NCBI GenBank assembly: GCA_021800795.1
Contig: JAJYYO010000033.1
Location: 1-34,551, forward strand
DNA: 34,551 nucleotides
Direction of reading: 5' to 3'
DNA from: Pseudomonadota bacterium
GTDB lineage: Bacteria > Pseudomonadota > Gammaproteobacteria > Burkholderiales > Gallionellaceae
The notes beneath the pieces were generated by a model, which saw only the letters and a program-made list of their open reading frames with translations, did not search any database and was not told the origin of the DNA. The position numbers were made by a program, and so were the translations under genes. Shown one piece after another: positions 1-6,381 of this stretch (position 1 is its first letter; every line of letters begins with the position of its first letter).

Positions 1-40
1 GGTAACATGTGTTAAAATGCTGTCGCTTTAGTTTCACACT

Positions 41-117
41 GCGCCCGTAGCTCAGCTGGATAGAGTACTTGGCTACGAACCAAGGGGTCGGGCGTTCGAA
101 TCGCTCCGGGCGCACCA
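41..117 (+). tRNA. tRNA-Arg (anticodon ACG)
   Basis: A 77-nt cloverleaf with encoded CCA end. The 7-bp acceptor stem pairs GCGCCCG with CGGGCGC, the anticodon stem CTTGG pairs with CCAAG around the loop CTACGAA (anticodon ACG), and the T-arm carries the TTCGAAT loop. It is the only host gene visible. The phage integrase ends about 100 bases away and points at it, so this tRNA is the likely integration target. The gene is intact, as expected when a phage restores the 3' end on insertion. Confidence 0.97.
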
Positions 118-220
118 TATTCGGATGTAATATCAAAGGGTTAGGCAGAAATGCTTGATCCTTTTTTATTGCCTTTGTATCATAGAATACGTTTGTATCA
201 TTGGTGGCAGCTTTTTTACT
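95..220. other. Probable attL region with a direct repeat
   Basis: The stretch from the tRNA T-arm to the integrase stop codon is where the host-phage junction should lie. Tyrosine-recombinase phages usually use the tRNA 3' half as core site. The 10-bp repeat TTTGTATCAT occurs at 174-183 and 192-201, 18 bp apart, which could be arm-type integrase sites. The core cannot be delimited because attR lies outside the window. Confidence 0.5.
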
Positions 221-1270
221 CTATCTGAGCGGCTTTACCTTCTCAGGTTTTCTTCGATAAATCCGTTCAGTTGTCTTCCCGTCGGCGTGCGCCAGCAGTT
301 GTTGTGCATGCGCCAATGTCTCCGCATCGCTTGCGCATTTGGCTCTAATGTCGTGCTCAGTGAATCGCGTCTCAATCTTTGTATCTTCAAGCAAGCGATC
401 CATATACCGTTGCCACATGCTGTCCCATCCGTGCGCCTCTCCGGTAGACTCATTAACATAGCATTCGCCGAACTTATTGCAGAACAGAAATGGCGATATT
501 ACTGGCCGCGCACCCTTTGCCTCGGCGACAGCCGCACGCAGTTCATCTGACCATTGAATAATTAGGCGCTTCCCGGTGCTGGTTGATGTCTTGTTCGGCG
601 TAATGTGTATTCCATCTTCCTGCAAGTCTGCCGATGACAGTCTAAGTAGATCACCGCGACGCTGGCCAGTGAGCAACTTGATCTTGAGATACGCCTGGAT
701 CATCTTCACGCTACCTTTTTTGCGGGTTGCTGGCAGCGATAGCGCTTCGATCAACTCCCAGTCTTCAACGTATCGTGTGCGCGGTTTTTCTCCTTCCAGT
801 CGTACTTCACCCTTGAAAGGGTGGCGATCCATGTAACCCCATTGAACGGCCTTGGTAAAAGCATGTGAAAGGATTTCGATCTCACGGTGTGCGGATATCT
901 TTGCAGATCGTGCATCAACGTATTGGTAGACGAGCCTGGGCTTAACGGCCTCAAGCGGAAATTCACCGAACGCAGCACGAATTGCTTTGATGAAAACGAT
1001 ATTGTTTGATTGAGTGGTGACAGCCTTGGTCGGTACTACTTCAAGCATATAGCGGTCAAGCAGCTGTCCAACCGTCCGCGCTACGTCTACTGCACCAATC
1101 CGATCAGCCCAAACCTTATAGGATTCCGGTAGCGTCTTTCCGAGGCGAAAGAACTGCTTTCCATCCCACAACGCTTCAAGACCAGGCGGCACGCGGTAAT
1201 AGTACGCCCCGTGCTGTAGTTTCCAGCGTGCCGGAAGTCCTCTGTTTTCAGCTTTACGTTTTGGTGGCAT
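221..1270 (-). CDS. int: Tyrosine-type phage integrase
   Basis: A 349-residue site-specific recombinase that would insert and excise the prophage at the adjacent tRNA-Arg. The catalytic domain fills the C-terminal half. Visible residues are Arg204 in TGQRRGDLLRL, the H-x-x-R pair His306/Arg309 in TEHDIRAK, His328 in LLAHADGKTTERIY, and the nucleophile candidate Tyr338. The N-terminal part (about 1-160) is a SAM-like core-binding domain. It is the last gene of the leftward operon, starting three bases past the DUF4224 gene. Family membership is secure; target-site identity is inferred from position. Confidence 0.96.
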   Translation of the reverse strand: MPPKRKAENRGLPARWKLQHGAYYYRVPPGLEALWDGKQFFRLGKTLPESYKVWADRIGAVDVARTVGQLLDRYMLEVVPTKAVTTQSNNIVFIKAIRAAFGEFPLEAVKPRLVYQYVDARSAKISAHREIEILSHAFTKAVQWGYMDRHPFKGEVRLEGEKPRTRYVEDWELIEALSLPATRKKGSVKMIQAYLKIKLLTGQRRGDLLRLSSADLQEDGIHITPNKTSTSTGKRLIIQWSDELRAAVAEAKGARPVISPFLFCNKFGECYVNESTGEAHGWDSMWQRYMDRLLEDTKIETRFTEHDIRAKCASDAETLAHAQQLLAHADGKTTERIYRRKPEKVKPLR

Positions 1271-1273
1271 GAC

Positions 1274-1498
1274 TTACTTTATGGCGGCCAGATCAAGAGC
1301 GTACTCTTTTTTCTTTGGGTGTGAAGTTTTCGGTGTTCCTCCCATCACAGAATCAACGTGCGCACGCAGAACAACGACTTTACCATCCGGCCTTATGCGG
1401 TGTTCTATGCACATGAAGCGCAACACTCGCACCTGAGCATCGCTGCGCAGCCGTCCTGTTAACGCCGAGATTTCATCTTCTGTCAGGAATGTACTCAT
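1274..1498 (-). CDS. DUF4224-family small protein, possible excisionase
   Basis: A 74-residue protein beginning MSTFLTEDEISALTG, the typical opening of the DUF4224 family found beside phage integrases. The pattern of a helix, then RFMCIEHRIRPDGKVVVLRAHV, suggests a small winged-helix-like DNA-binding unit. Its start overlaps the stop of the upstream gene in an ATGA, and the integrase follows at once, so it is translated with int. A role as recombination directionality factor or integrase partner is inferred from position only. Confidence 0.8.
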   Translation of the reverse strand: MSTFLTEDEISALTGRLRSDAQVRVLRFMCIEHRIRPDGKVVVLRAHVDSVMGGTPKTSHPKKKEYALDLAAIK

Positions 1499-1926
1499 GC
1501 TATCGCTCCAATCTCAATCCTTCGGTTTACTTCTTCCAGCGCATGAACGACCTGCCCACGGGTGGAAAATGACACCTGCTCGTCGTGAATCGCGCATGCC
1601 CTCATCACCATCCGTGCTTCATCGCCGCTGAATGCATATTTGCCCAATCGGTGCGCACGCTTACGGCAGGAAATCAACGCATCCTGTGCAAGCTGGATTG
1701 TTTGCAGTGCGCCAGCACAAACACCTTGTTCGCATAGAATCACCGCAATGTTGAGTGCGCATGCCAGCGTGGACCAGGCCTGCTCACTTCCTTGTCCGGT
1801 TAACATCGCCCGCAAGCTCATGTGATATGCAATGCCTAAATCACATTGCTGTGCATCTGCCAGCGGTGTCCGCGCTTTAATCCATCCCATCGGGTCGCGG
1901 ATTGTTCTTGAAGCTCGTTTTCTCAT
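1495..1926 (-). CDS. Conserved phage protein of unknown function
   Basis: A 143-residue, mostly helical protein with a basic N-terminus (MRKRASRTIRDPMGWIKAR). It resembles uncharacterised proteins often seen in early regions of proteobacterial temperate phages. No catalytic motif is visible. It is coupled on both sides by ATGA overlaps: to the reverse transcriptase upstream and to the DUF4224 gene downstream. Its size and helical make-up loosely recall the Avd accessory protein of diversity-generating retroelements, but I see no sequence match to Avd and do not propose that identity. Confidence 0.75.
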   Translation of the reverse strand: MRKRASRTIRDPMGWIKARTPLADAQQCDLGIAYHMSLRAMLTGQGSEQAWSTLACALNIAVILCEQGVCAGALQTIQLAQDALISCRKRAHRLGKYAFSGDEARMVMRACAIHDEQVSFSTRGQVVHALEEVNRRIEIGAIA

Positions 1927-3134
1927 GCCATTTTCCTTCTGTAAGTTTTTGTTAGGTTGGCGCTAATCGTGTGATCGCGATAGCGCAGAATGTTGGAAAG
2001 CTTTACGCGCTGGTGATAGCTGTGTGTTGATTGGCGAAATAGTCCGTAGTAACTATTGGCCGTCTCGAACAGATCCTTTGCATCGATGCCGCGAACTCTG
2101 CTCATCGCCTCATTCACAGTGCGTTTTCGCGAAGTGCGGCACCATGGCCGAATGACCTGGCCGACGAAATCAATGCCGCGCGATACCGGTTGCAGGATAG
2201 TTTTAGACGGATTGATCCTGGCTTTCAGGTTGTCATGCAGAAATTCCTCGATACGCGCTTTTGCTACATTTAGCCATTGCGGTGACTCATGCAGCAGCAC
2301 GAAGTCGTCCACGTAGCGGATATAGTGCCGGGCTCCGATCTGGTGCTTGACGAACTGATCCAGCGCATCAAGATAGATATTTGCGAAGAACTGCGACGAG
2401 AGATTGCCGATCGGTAGACCAAGATGCGCAGGGTGGTTGACCAGGCGTTTGTGCCTCGGCACCAGATCAAGCATGTCCGGATTGCCGCGCAGCTCGTAGT
2501 CCTGGCGCGGATCGTGAAACAGGATCGCGTCGGACAGTTGCATCCACCATGGCTCTGTGACGCGCCTGGCGATCAGGCCGCGCAGAATGTTCTTGTCGAT
2601 GCTGACAAAGAAGTTTGCCAGATCGAGCTTCAGGTAATGAACAGGCTTGCTCCAGTTCTGCGTAATGCTGCGGATCTTCGCCTCAATGCGATGGGCAGCA
2701 TAGAGCGTTCCGCGTCCAGGTATGCATGCGCAGCTGTCAGCAATGAACGATGCATAAAAGCGCGGTGATATGCGATTGTAGAAAAGATGGTGCACGATAC
2801 GATCGCGGAAATCTGCGGCCCACACTTCGCGCGGTTTTGGGCGGGTGATGACAAAGCAGATTGAGCGGCCCGGGTGATATATTCCGCTCTTTAGCTCATC
2901 GTTCAAGTCGCACAGGTTTCGCTCAAGGTTCTGCTCGAAAGCCAGTGCGCTGGCTGTGTTGCGTTTTGACTTGCGGCAGTCCAGGTATGCCTGGACAAGT
3001 TCTGGAAAGGTAAAATCAGCATGGTGGCGTGCGTTTTGTTCTGCGGACGGCTCTGGCTCTAAGCTCGTTAGTCTTGTTGTTGTTGTTCTGGTTGCCGTTG
3101 TTGAAACGCTGACCCCAAGCACAGCTTGAGCCAT
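1923..3134 (-). CDS. Reverse transcriptase of the DGR type
   Basis: An RNA-directed DNA polymerase of about 403 residues from the ATG at 3134. RT motifs run in order: the block LKLDLANFF (Asp near 171, motif A), LPIGNLSSQ (240-248), and the catalytic YVDDF (274-278). The SQ-type motif 4 (IGxxxSQ instead of QGxxxSP), the block KPREVWAADFRDRIVHH, and the later PVSRGIDFVGQVIRP closely parallel Bordetella phage Brt. No group II maturase or retron motifs are seen. The start is uncertain. The conserved domain begins near 3020, but no ATG lies between there and 3134 and none has a good ribosome-binding site. Alternatives are 3164 or the full frame from 3287. The frame overlaps the preceding C-type-lectin-like ORF in a +1 register. 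Confidence 0.9.
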   Translation of the reverse strand: MAQAVLGVSVSTTATRTTTTRLTSLEPEPSAEQNARHHADFTFPELVQAYLDCRKSKRNTASALAFEQNLERNLCDLNDELKSGIYHPGRSICFVITRPKPREVWAADFRDRIVHHLFYNRISPRFYASFIADSCACIPGRGTLYAAHRIEAKIRSITQNWSKPVHYLKLDLANFFVSIDKNILRGLIARRVTEPWWMQLSDAILFHDPRQDYELRGNPDMLDLVPRHKRLVNHPAHLGLPIGNLSSQFFANIYLDALDQFVKHQIGARHYIRYVDDFVLLHESPQWLNVAKARIEEFLHDNLKARINPSKTILQPVSRGIDFVGQVIRPWCRTSRKRTVNEAMSRVRGIDAKDLFETANSYYGLFRQSTHSYHQRVKLSNILRYRDHTISANLTKTYRRKMA

Positions 3135-3381
3135 AGTGCTGCGTGTTTGACCAGTACCATTCATTTTTAAAACGATCCGGAAGGTACTTGTAGAGCATTG
3201 CCTGCTCAACACGATCTGGTAGATCACCGCCGATAGACTTGGCCCACTCCATGGATGCGTCCCAATCAGCATCATCGTGGTCGCCATCTAGCAAAATGAC
3301 GTGGTGACCGGTGCCGTCCAGAGCGATGATTGCGCCGGCGTAGATTTCTCCTTCATTAAGTGCTGGTATTGCTGTGTTCAT
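3016..3381 (-). CDS. C-type-lectin-like / DUF1566-like protein with AAC-rich 3' end
   Basis: A 121-residue protein with ribosome-binding site CAAGGAGAAAAGCACC before the ATG. It resembles short phage proteins of the DUF1566 kind: GEIYAG start, WDASMEWAKSIGGDLPDRVEQ helix, and the terminal YWSNTQ...AWGQRF...RARAVRR. In such proteins, as I recall them, the segment after AWxQxF is rich in Tyr, Asp and Asn. Here residues 94-105 are almost all Asn from AAC codons. AAC clusters are the hallmark of DGR template or variable repeats, and a DGR-type RT starts within this gene. It may be a DGR target whose variable region still matches the template, or the template repeat itself retained as an ORF. Confidence 0.8.
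   Translation of the reverse strand: MNTAIPALNEGEIYAGAIIALDGTGHHVILLDGDHDDADWDASMEWAKSIGGDLPDRVEQAMLYKYLPDRFKNEWYWSNTQHYGSSCAWGQRFNNGNQNNNNKTNELRARAVRRTKRTPPC
3050..3165 (-). repeat. Putative DGR template/variable repeat segment
   Basis: On the minus strand the end of the DUF1566-like gene carries seven AAC codons within 3067-3102, in the columns that vary in related proteins. It is followed by a GC-richer tail coding for RARAVRR. In DGRs the template repeat sits just upstream of the RT gene and its adenines become random bases in the variable copy. I found no second copy in this window, so template and target cannot be told apart. The boundaries are approximate. Confidence 0.5.
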
Positions 3382-3407
3382 GGTGCTTTTCTCCTTGGTG
3401 GTTGTGG

Positions 3408-3764
3408 TTACTTCATGATGTGCCGGGTTACACCTGGCGCAGGGTTGCTGACTACTACTGACGAGCCATATTTCTTCGGCAATATTCCTTTGTCCCGCAA
3501 ATTCTCAAGCGCAGGCCTCGGCTCAGGTTTCTGAGGTGGCAACGCCGGGATAAACCCGCTTCCGGTACCGCCGATGATCTTGAGCGCATCAACCTCGACC
3601 TTGGCGCTGTTGATGATGGTTTGAGCCACCTCGTTGATGGCCTTGGCGCGGTCAATATCCATCGGGTTCTCTTTGTCACCCAGAGCGCGCAGTGTGTCGA
3701 ACAAGGTTGTGCGTAGTGCGGTAACATCATTTACTGGCTGAAGCTGGGCTGTCTGATTGTTCAT
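3408..3764 (-). CDS. Conserved phage protein of unknown function
   Basis: A 118-residue protein with a strong ribosome-binding site (AGGAGGATTAAAG before the ATG). The centre, DKENPMDIDRAKAINEVAQTI, is a helical block I recognise from uncharacterised early proteins of proteobacterial phages. A Pro-rich linker and a short C-terminal tail follow. Its start lies 38 bases inside the end of the HNH gene, in another frame. No catalytic or membrane signal is visible, so no function is offered. Confidence 0.8.
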   Translation of the reverse strand: MNNQTAQLQPVNDVTALRTTLFDTLRALGDKENPMDIDRAKAINEVAQTIINSAKVEVDALKIIGGTGSGFIPALPPQKPEPRPALENLRDKGILPKKYGSSVVVSNPAPGVTRHIMK

Positions 3765-4422
3765 CTTTAATCCTCCTGTTGATTTTGCGATTGACCACTC
3801 CGCGCAGCTGAATAAGCTCTGCGATTTCCTTCGGGTAGTTGTGCAGGGTGTTCCGTTTCATCATTTCTGCGTAAGACACCAGCTCAAGGTTTTCGATGAC
3901 GATTTTCTTTGTCTTGTCTCCGTCCTTGAAAGCGACGTGATGCTTTTCAGGTATGTCACCGTGATGCAGCTGCCAGACCAGCTGGTGCACTGGCGCATAG
4001 TCGCGTCTGGTCACGCCGGTGTCGCTGATCTTCACCTGCAGATACCCTTCTTTGCTGAAACGCTCGGTCCCGATCGGTTGCCATGTGTGCGGCTTGTTGC
4101 CTTTCTTGAACCGAGTCGCTTCCGTGCCAGGGTAGCTGATTCCCTTAACGCCTTTATTGGCTGGCACATGACCTTTTAAGAACCGATTCGACTTGCCGAT
4201 GTTTTCACCGCGCTGCAGGCGGCCGGCATCAGGGGTTGCCAGATACTCCGCTGTCTTTTTCAGGCCTAGCCATGCTGCCTTGCTGTAAACCTGTGCGGCT
4301 GTTTTATCAAGCTGCGGCGCGATCTTTTCTGTCTTGTGATGCGGGTACAGCTTTTTACACAAGGCAAGCTGATCAGGCGTCCAGATCGCGCGCGGATTGA
4401 GAATGTTTCGGCTATTTTTCAT
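3727..4422 (-). CDS. HNH endonuclease (homing-type, phage)
   Basis: A 231-residue protein. The C-terminal HNH region is clear: VHQLVWQLHHGD supplies the first His pair, then HHVAFKDGDKTKK and the Asn in IENLELVS, followed by MMKRNTLH. The N-terminal part (IWTPDQLALCKKLYPHHKTEKIAPQL) looks like a SANT/Myb-like DNA-binding helix set, as in phage HNH nucleases. It would cut DNA with a bound metal ion. It could be a free-standing homing nuclease or an early phage nuclease. It overlaps the upstream gene by ATGA and the downstream gene by 38 bases. Confidence 0.88.
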   Translation of the reverse strand: MKNSRNILNPRAIWTPDQLALCKKLYPHHKTEKIAPQLDKTAAQVYSKAAWLGLKKTAEYLATPDAGRLQRGENIGKSNRFLKGHVPANKGVKGISYPGTEATRFKKGNKPHTWQPIGTERFSKEGYLQVKISDTGVTRRDYAPVHQLVWQLHHGDIPEKHHVAFKDGDKTKKIVIENLELVSYAEMMKRNTLHNYPKEIAELIQLRGVVNRKINRRIKDEQSDSPASASK

Positions 4423-4745
4423 GCTGTCACCCCAAATAAATCACCGGTCACGCCCTGCGCCATCCCTTCAAAAAATAATGTGTCATCGCTAAATACATTC
4501 GTTCCATCTTCTCGGTAATAATTCAGATAGCTGGGGTCATACCGGTGATTGCTTCCGGGGAATTTGGCGCCTTCCCAAATGCACGTCAGATGAAAGTGCG
4601 GTTCCGACGCGGGGAGTTTTTCGCCCATGCGGTTTATCTGAGCAAGAACATGCGCACAGGTGCATGGGCCATGCAATTCGGTGATCCGATATGGCCCCGT
4701 ATCGTATGAAGTGCGAACCAGCGCACCAACGCATAGCACACTCAC
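4419..4745 (-). CDS. Hypothetical phage protein
   Basis: A 108-residue soluble protein of unknown function. It has a conserved-looking block HGPCTCAHVLAQIN followed by EPHFHLTCIWEG, giving two Cys and two His that could bind a metal, though spacing does not match a named finger. The N-terminus (VLCVGALVRTSYDTGPYRITEL) suggests a small beta-barrel fold. ATGA overlaps link it to the AlpA-like gene upstream and the HNH gene downstream. Confidence 0.75.
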   Translation of the reverse strand: MSVLCVGALVRTSYDTGPYRITELHGPCTCAHVLAQINRMGEKLPASEPHFHLTCIWEGAKFPGSNHRYDPSYLNYYREDGTNVFSDDTLFFEGMAQGVTGDLFGVTA

Positions 4746-4957
4746 GCCGCCTCCCGCTGATCGTCAATATGCTTCTGGATCCAATCCTGTATCTCGGCCT
4801 CAACCCAGCCGCTTACGCGGCCCAGCTTGATCGGCTTCGGGAATTCGCCGCCCTTGATCCGGTCGTAGACTGCCGTCCGCTTCAAACCGACGCGATCAAG
4901 TACGACAGGCAGGCGGATGATCTTTGTCGGTGCGTCTGGTTTGGTTTCAGTTTTCAT
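4742..4957 (-). CDS. AlpA-family DNA-binding regulator
   Basis: A 71-residue winged-helix protein. The core RLPVVLDRVGLKRTAVYDRIKGGEFPKPIKLGRVSGWVEAEIQDWI matches the AlpA/MerR-like family, including the recognition helix and the closing WxxxEIxxWI. Members act as phage transcription regulators or excisionases. It is two bases from the stop of the larger upstream gene and overlaps the next by ATGA. Its place in the integrase operon fits a Cox/Xis-like role, but that is inference. Confidence 0.9.
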   Translation of the reverse strand: MKTETKPDAPTKIIRLPVVLDRVGLKRTAVYDRIKGGEFPKPIKLGRVSGWVEAEIQDWIQKHIDDQREAA

Positions 4958-4959
4958 GA

Positions 4960-5976
4960 TTAAGCTGCCTTCCGCTCGTCTGTTTCGATCAGGCCATTCA
5001 CAAAGTCGGTAAAGTCTTTGAGCGCCTTGCCCTTGAGTCCGGATGCTTCGCCCTTGGCATAGATTTTCACCAGCTTGCCCTGGACAATACGAAGCGCATC
5101 GTCGCGGCTGAAAGTGCTGTCGTGGCGAATAGCCAATGGACCGCTGCTGTGGCTGTCTCCGATATCAATGCTGATGGTGTGCAACCACTTGCCGTTTTCA
5201 AGTTCAAGCAATTGGATAACCACGCCGTCGTTTTTCGCGTCCCACTCAATCGCTTCATCAGGTACGCATGTGTAAACTCCATGTTCGTTCGGCAACTCGC
5301 CCAGCTTGGCTGTTTTCACCGGGTCGTTTTCTTCGTGCCGGTGCTTCCAGCCCTTAACCCACTCGATGCAGAGCTTTCCTGCCATGACCGGGCAGTCGCT
5401 TTGTGGTTTTCCGTCATTGGCCGCGACATAGCCATCGTCGTATGCCGCGTCCAGCTGCTCTTCGGTGACGGTCAAATCTTCCGGTGAGGGCAGCCCGCGC
5501 GCTTCGCCCTCGATGACGTTGCCGCCCATTCCTTCGCCATCGCTGTTCGGTTTGTACTCATGACCAAGATCGAGGCCGCGCTGATCTGCCTCGCCGTGGA
5601 TTTCATCCATGCCCCCGGTGTGCTGTGCGGAGTGAGCGACAACCAGAAGCACCGCTTTGCCGGCCACGTCATAAAGTTCGTGCAGGTTCGCGGCGTTTGA
5701 ACCGAACTTGATTACTGCTTTCACGCCATCCTTGATGGTGATCTGGTCGAGGTCACCGGCAACAACGGTGCGCCCTTCCGCGGCCAGCAGGTGAACAGCC
5801 ATCCTGACGTTATCTGCAACGCGCTCGCGCAAGCGATCGATGATGTCGTCCTGTTGGATTTTTGGGATTTTCGGCCAGGAGTCCGGCAGCAATTTCAGTT
5901 CTGTGACCAGTGCGGACAGAATGTCTTTGCCAATGCTGTCTGCGGTCATGGTGCGGAAGTCTTTAGGTGAGTTCAT
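4960..5976 (-). CDS. Conserved phage early protein, function unknown
   Basis: A 338-residue acidic protein. The N-terminal 120 residues (LPDSWPKIPKIQQDDIIDRLRERVADNVRMAVHLLAAEGR and the GVKAVIKF block) form a recognisable domain of phage early proteins that databases sometimes label FtsK. I see no Walker motif, so an ATPase role is not supported. A Gly/Glu-rich linker (about 140-170) leads to a second domain. The gene starts after AAAAGGACATAAGACC. It could take part in recombination with its RecT/exonuclease neighbours, but nothing in the sequence proves it. Confidence 0.75.
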   Translation of the reverse strand: MNSPKDFRTMTADSIGKDILSALVTELKLLPDSWPKIPKIQQDDIIDRLRERVADNVRMAVHLLAAEGRTVVAGDLDQITIKDGVKAVIKFGSNAANLHELYDVAGKAVLLVVAHSAQHTGGMDEIHGEADQRGLDLGHEYKPNSDGEGMGGNVIEGEARGLPSPEDLTVTEEQLDAAYDDGYVAANDGKPQSDCPVMAGKLCIEWVKGWKHRHEENDPVKTAKLGELPNEHGVYTCVPDEAIEWDAKNDGVVIQLLELENGKWLHTISIDIGDSHSSGPLAIRHDSTFSRDDALRIVQGKLVKIYAKGEASGLKGKALKDFTDFVNGLIETDERKAA

Positions 5977-6081
5977 GGTCTTATGTCCTTTTCACATTAA
6001 TTTATGCATTTGGTGGGGTACTTTATGCATCTTTGCCTGGGGGATATTCGGCATCGATGCAGCTTTCCCCCAAACTGGTTA

Positions 6082-6351
6082 TTACTGCGCTGCCGTCACC
6101 TTCACAAACGGGTGCTTTTCAGTCATCGGCTTGATGAACTTGCCGAAATACGACCCGATTGATTCAGCGCCCTTGAAAGCCGCGAAGGCTGCGGAATCAA
6201 AGTTCGCGTAGTGGTAGATGCTGCCGGGCGTGCCGTCGCGACGTGGGCTGAACTGGATGGCCAGCGTGTTGGTTTCATGGTTGTGTCCGATTGCGGCGAT
6301 CTGCGATGATTCGACAGGCTGCAGGGCGATGTTTTTGTTTTTTGTGTTCAT
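6082..6351 (-). CDS. KTSC-domain protein
   Basis: An 89-residue protein built almost wholly of a KTSC domain: VESSQIAAIGHNHETNTLAIQF, then GSIYHYANF and AESIGSYFGKFIKP. This small domain is common in phage and plasmid early genes and is often linked to RNA- or DNA-processing enzymes; its activity is unknown. The ATG follows AAGGAACCTACACC. The 105 bases downstream, up to the next gene, hold no supported feature. Confidence 0.88.
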   Translation of the reverse strand: MNTKNKNIALQPVESSQIAAIGHNHETNTLAIQFSPRRDGTPGSIYHYANFDSAAFAAFKGAESIGSYFGKFIKPMTEKHPFVKVTAAQ

Positions 6352-6381
6352 GGTGTAGGTTCCTTGTGTGAAGTTGAAAAG

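Noticed and set aside
1495..1926. 143-residue helical protein as the DGR accessory protein Avd
   Set aside because: Size and helix content are similar, but I see no Avd-like sequence, and the protein looks like a common phage early protein found without RT.
1923..3287. Retron or group II intron RT
   Set aside because: No msr/msd-like RNA, no maturase domain or intron ends, and motif 4 is of the SQ type seen in DGRs.
5990..6060. 20-codon minus-strand frame between the KTSC and next gene
   Set aside because: No ribosome-binding site and no overlap with neighbours; probably chance.
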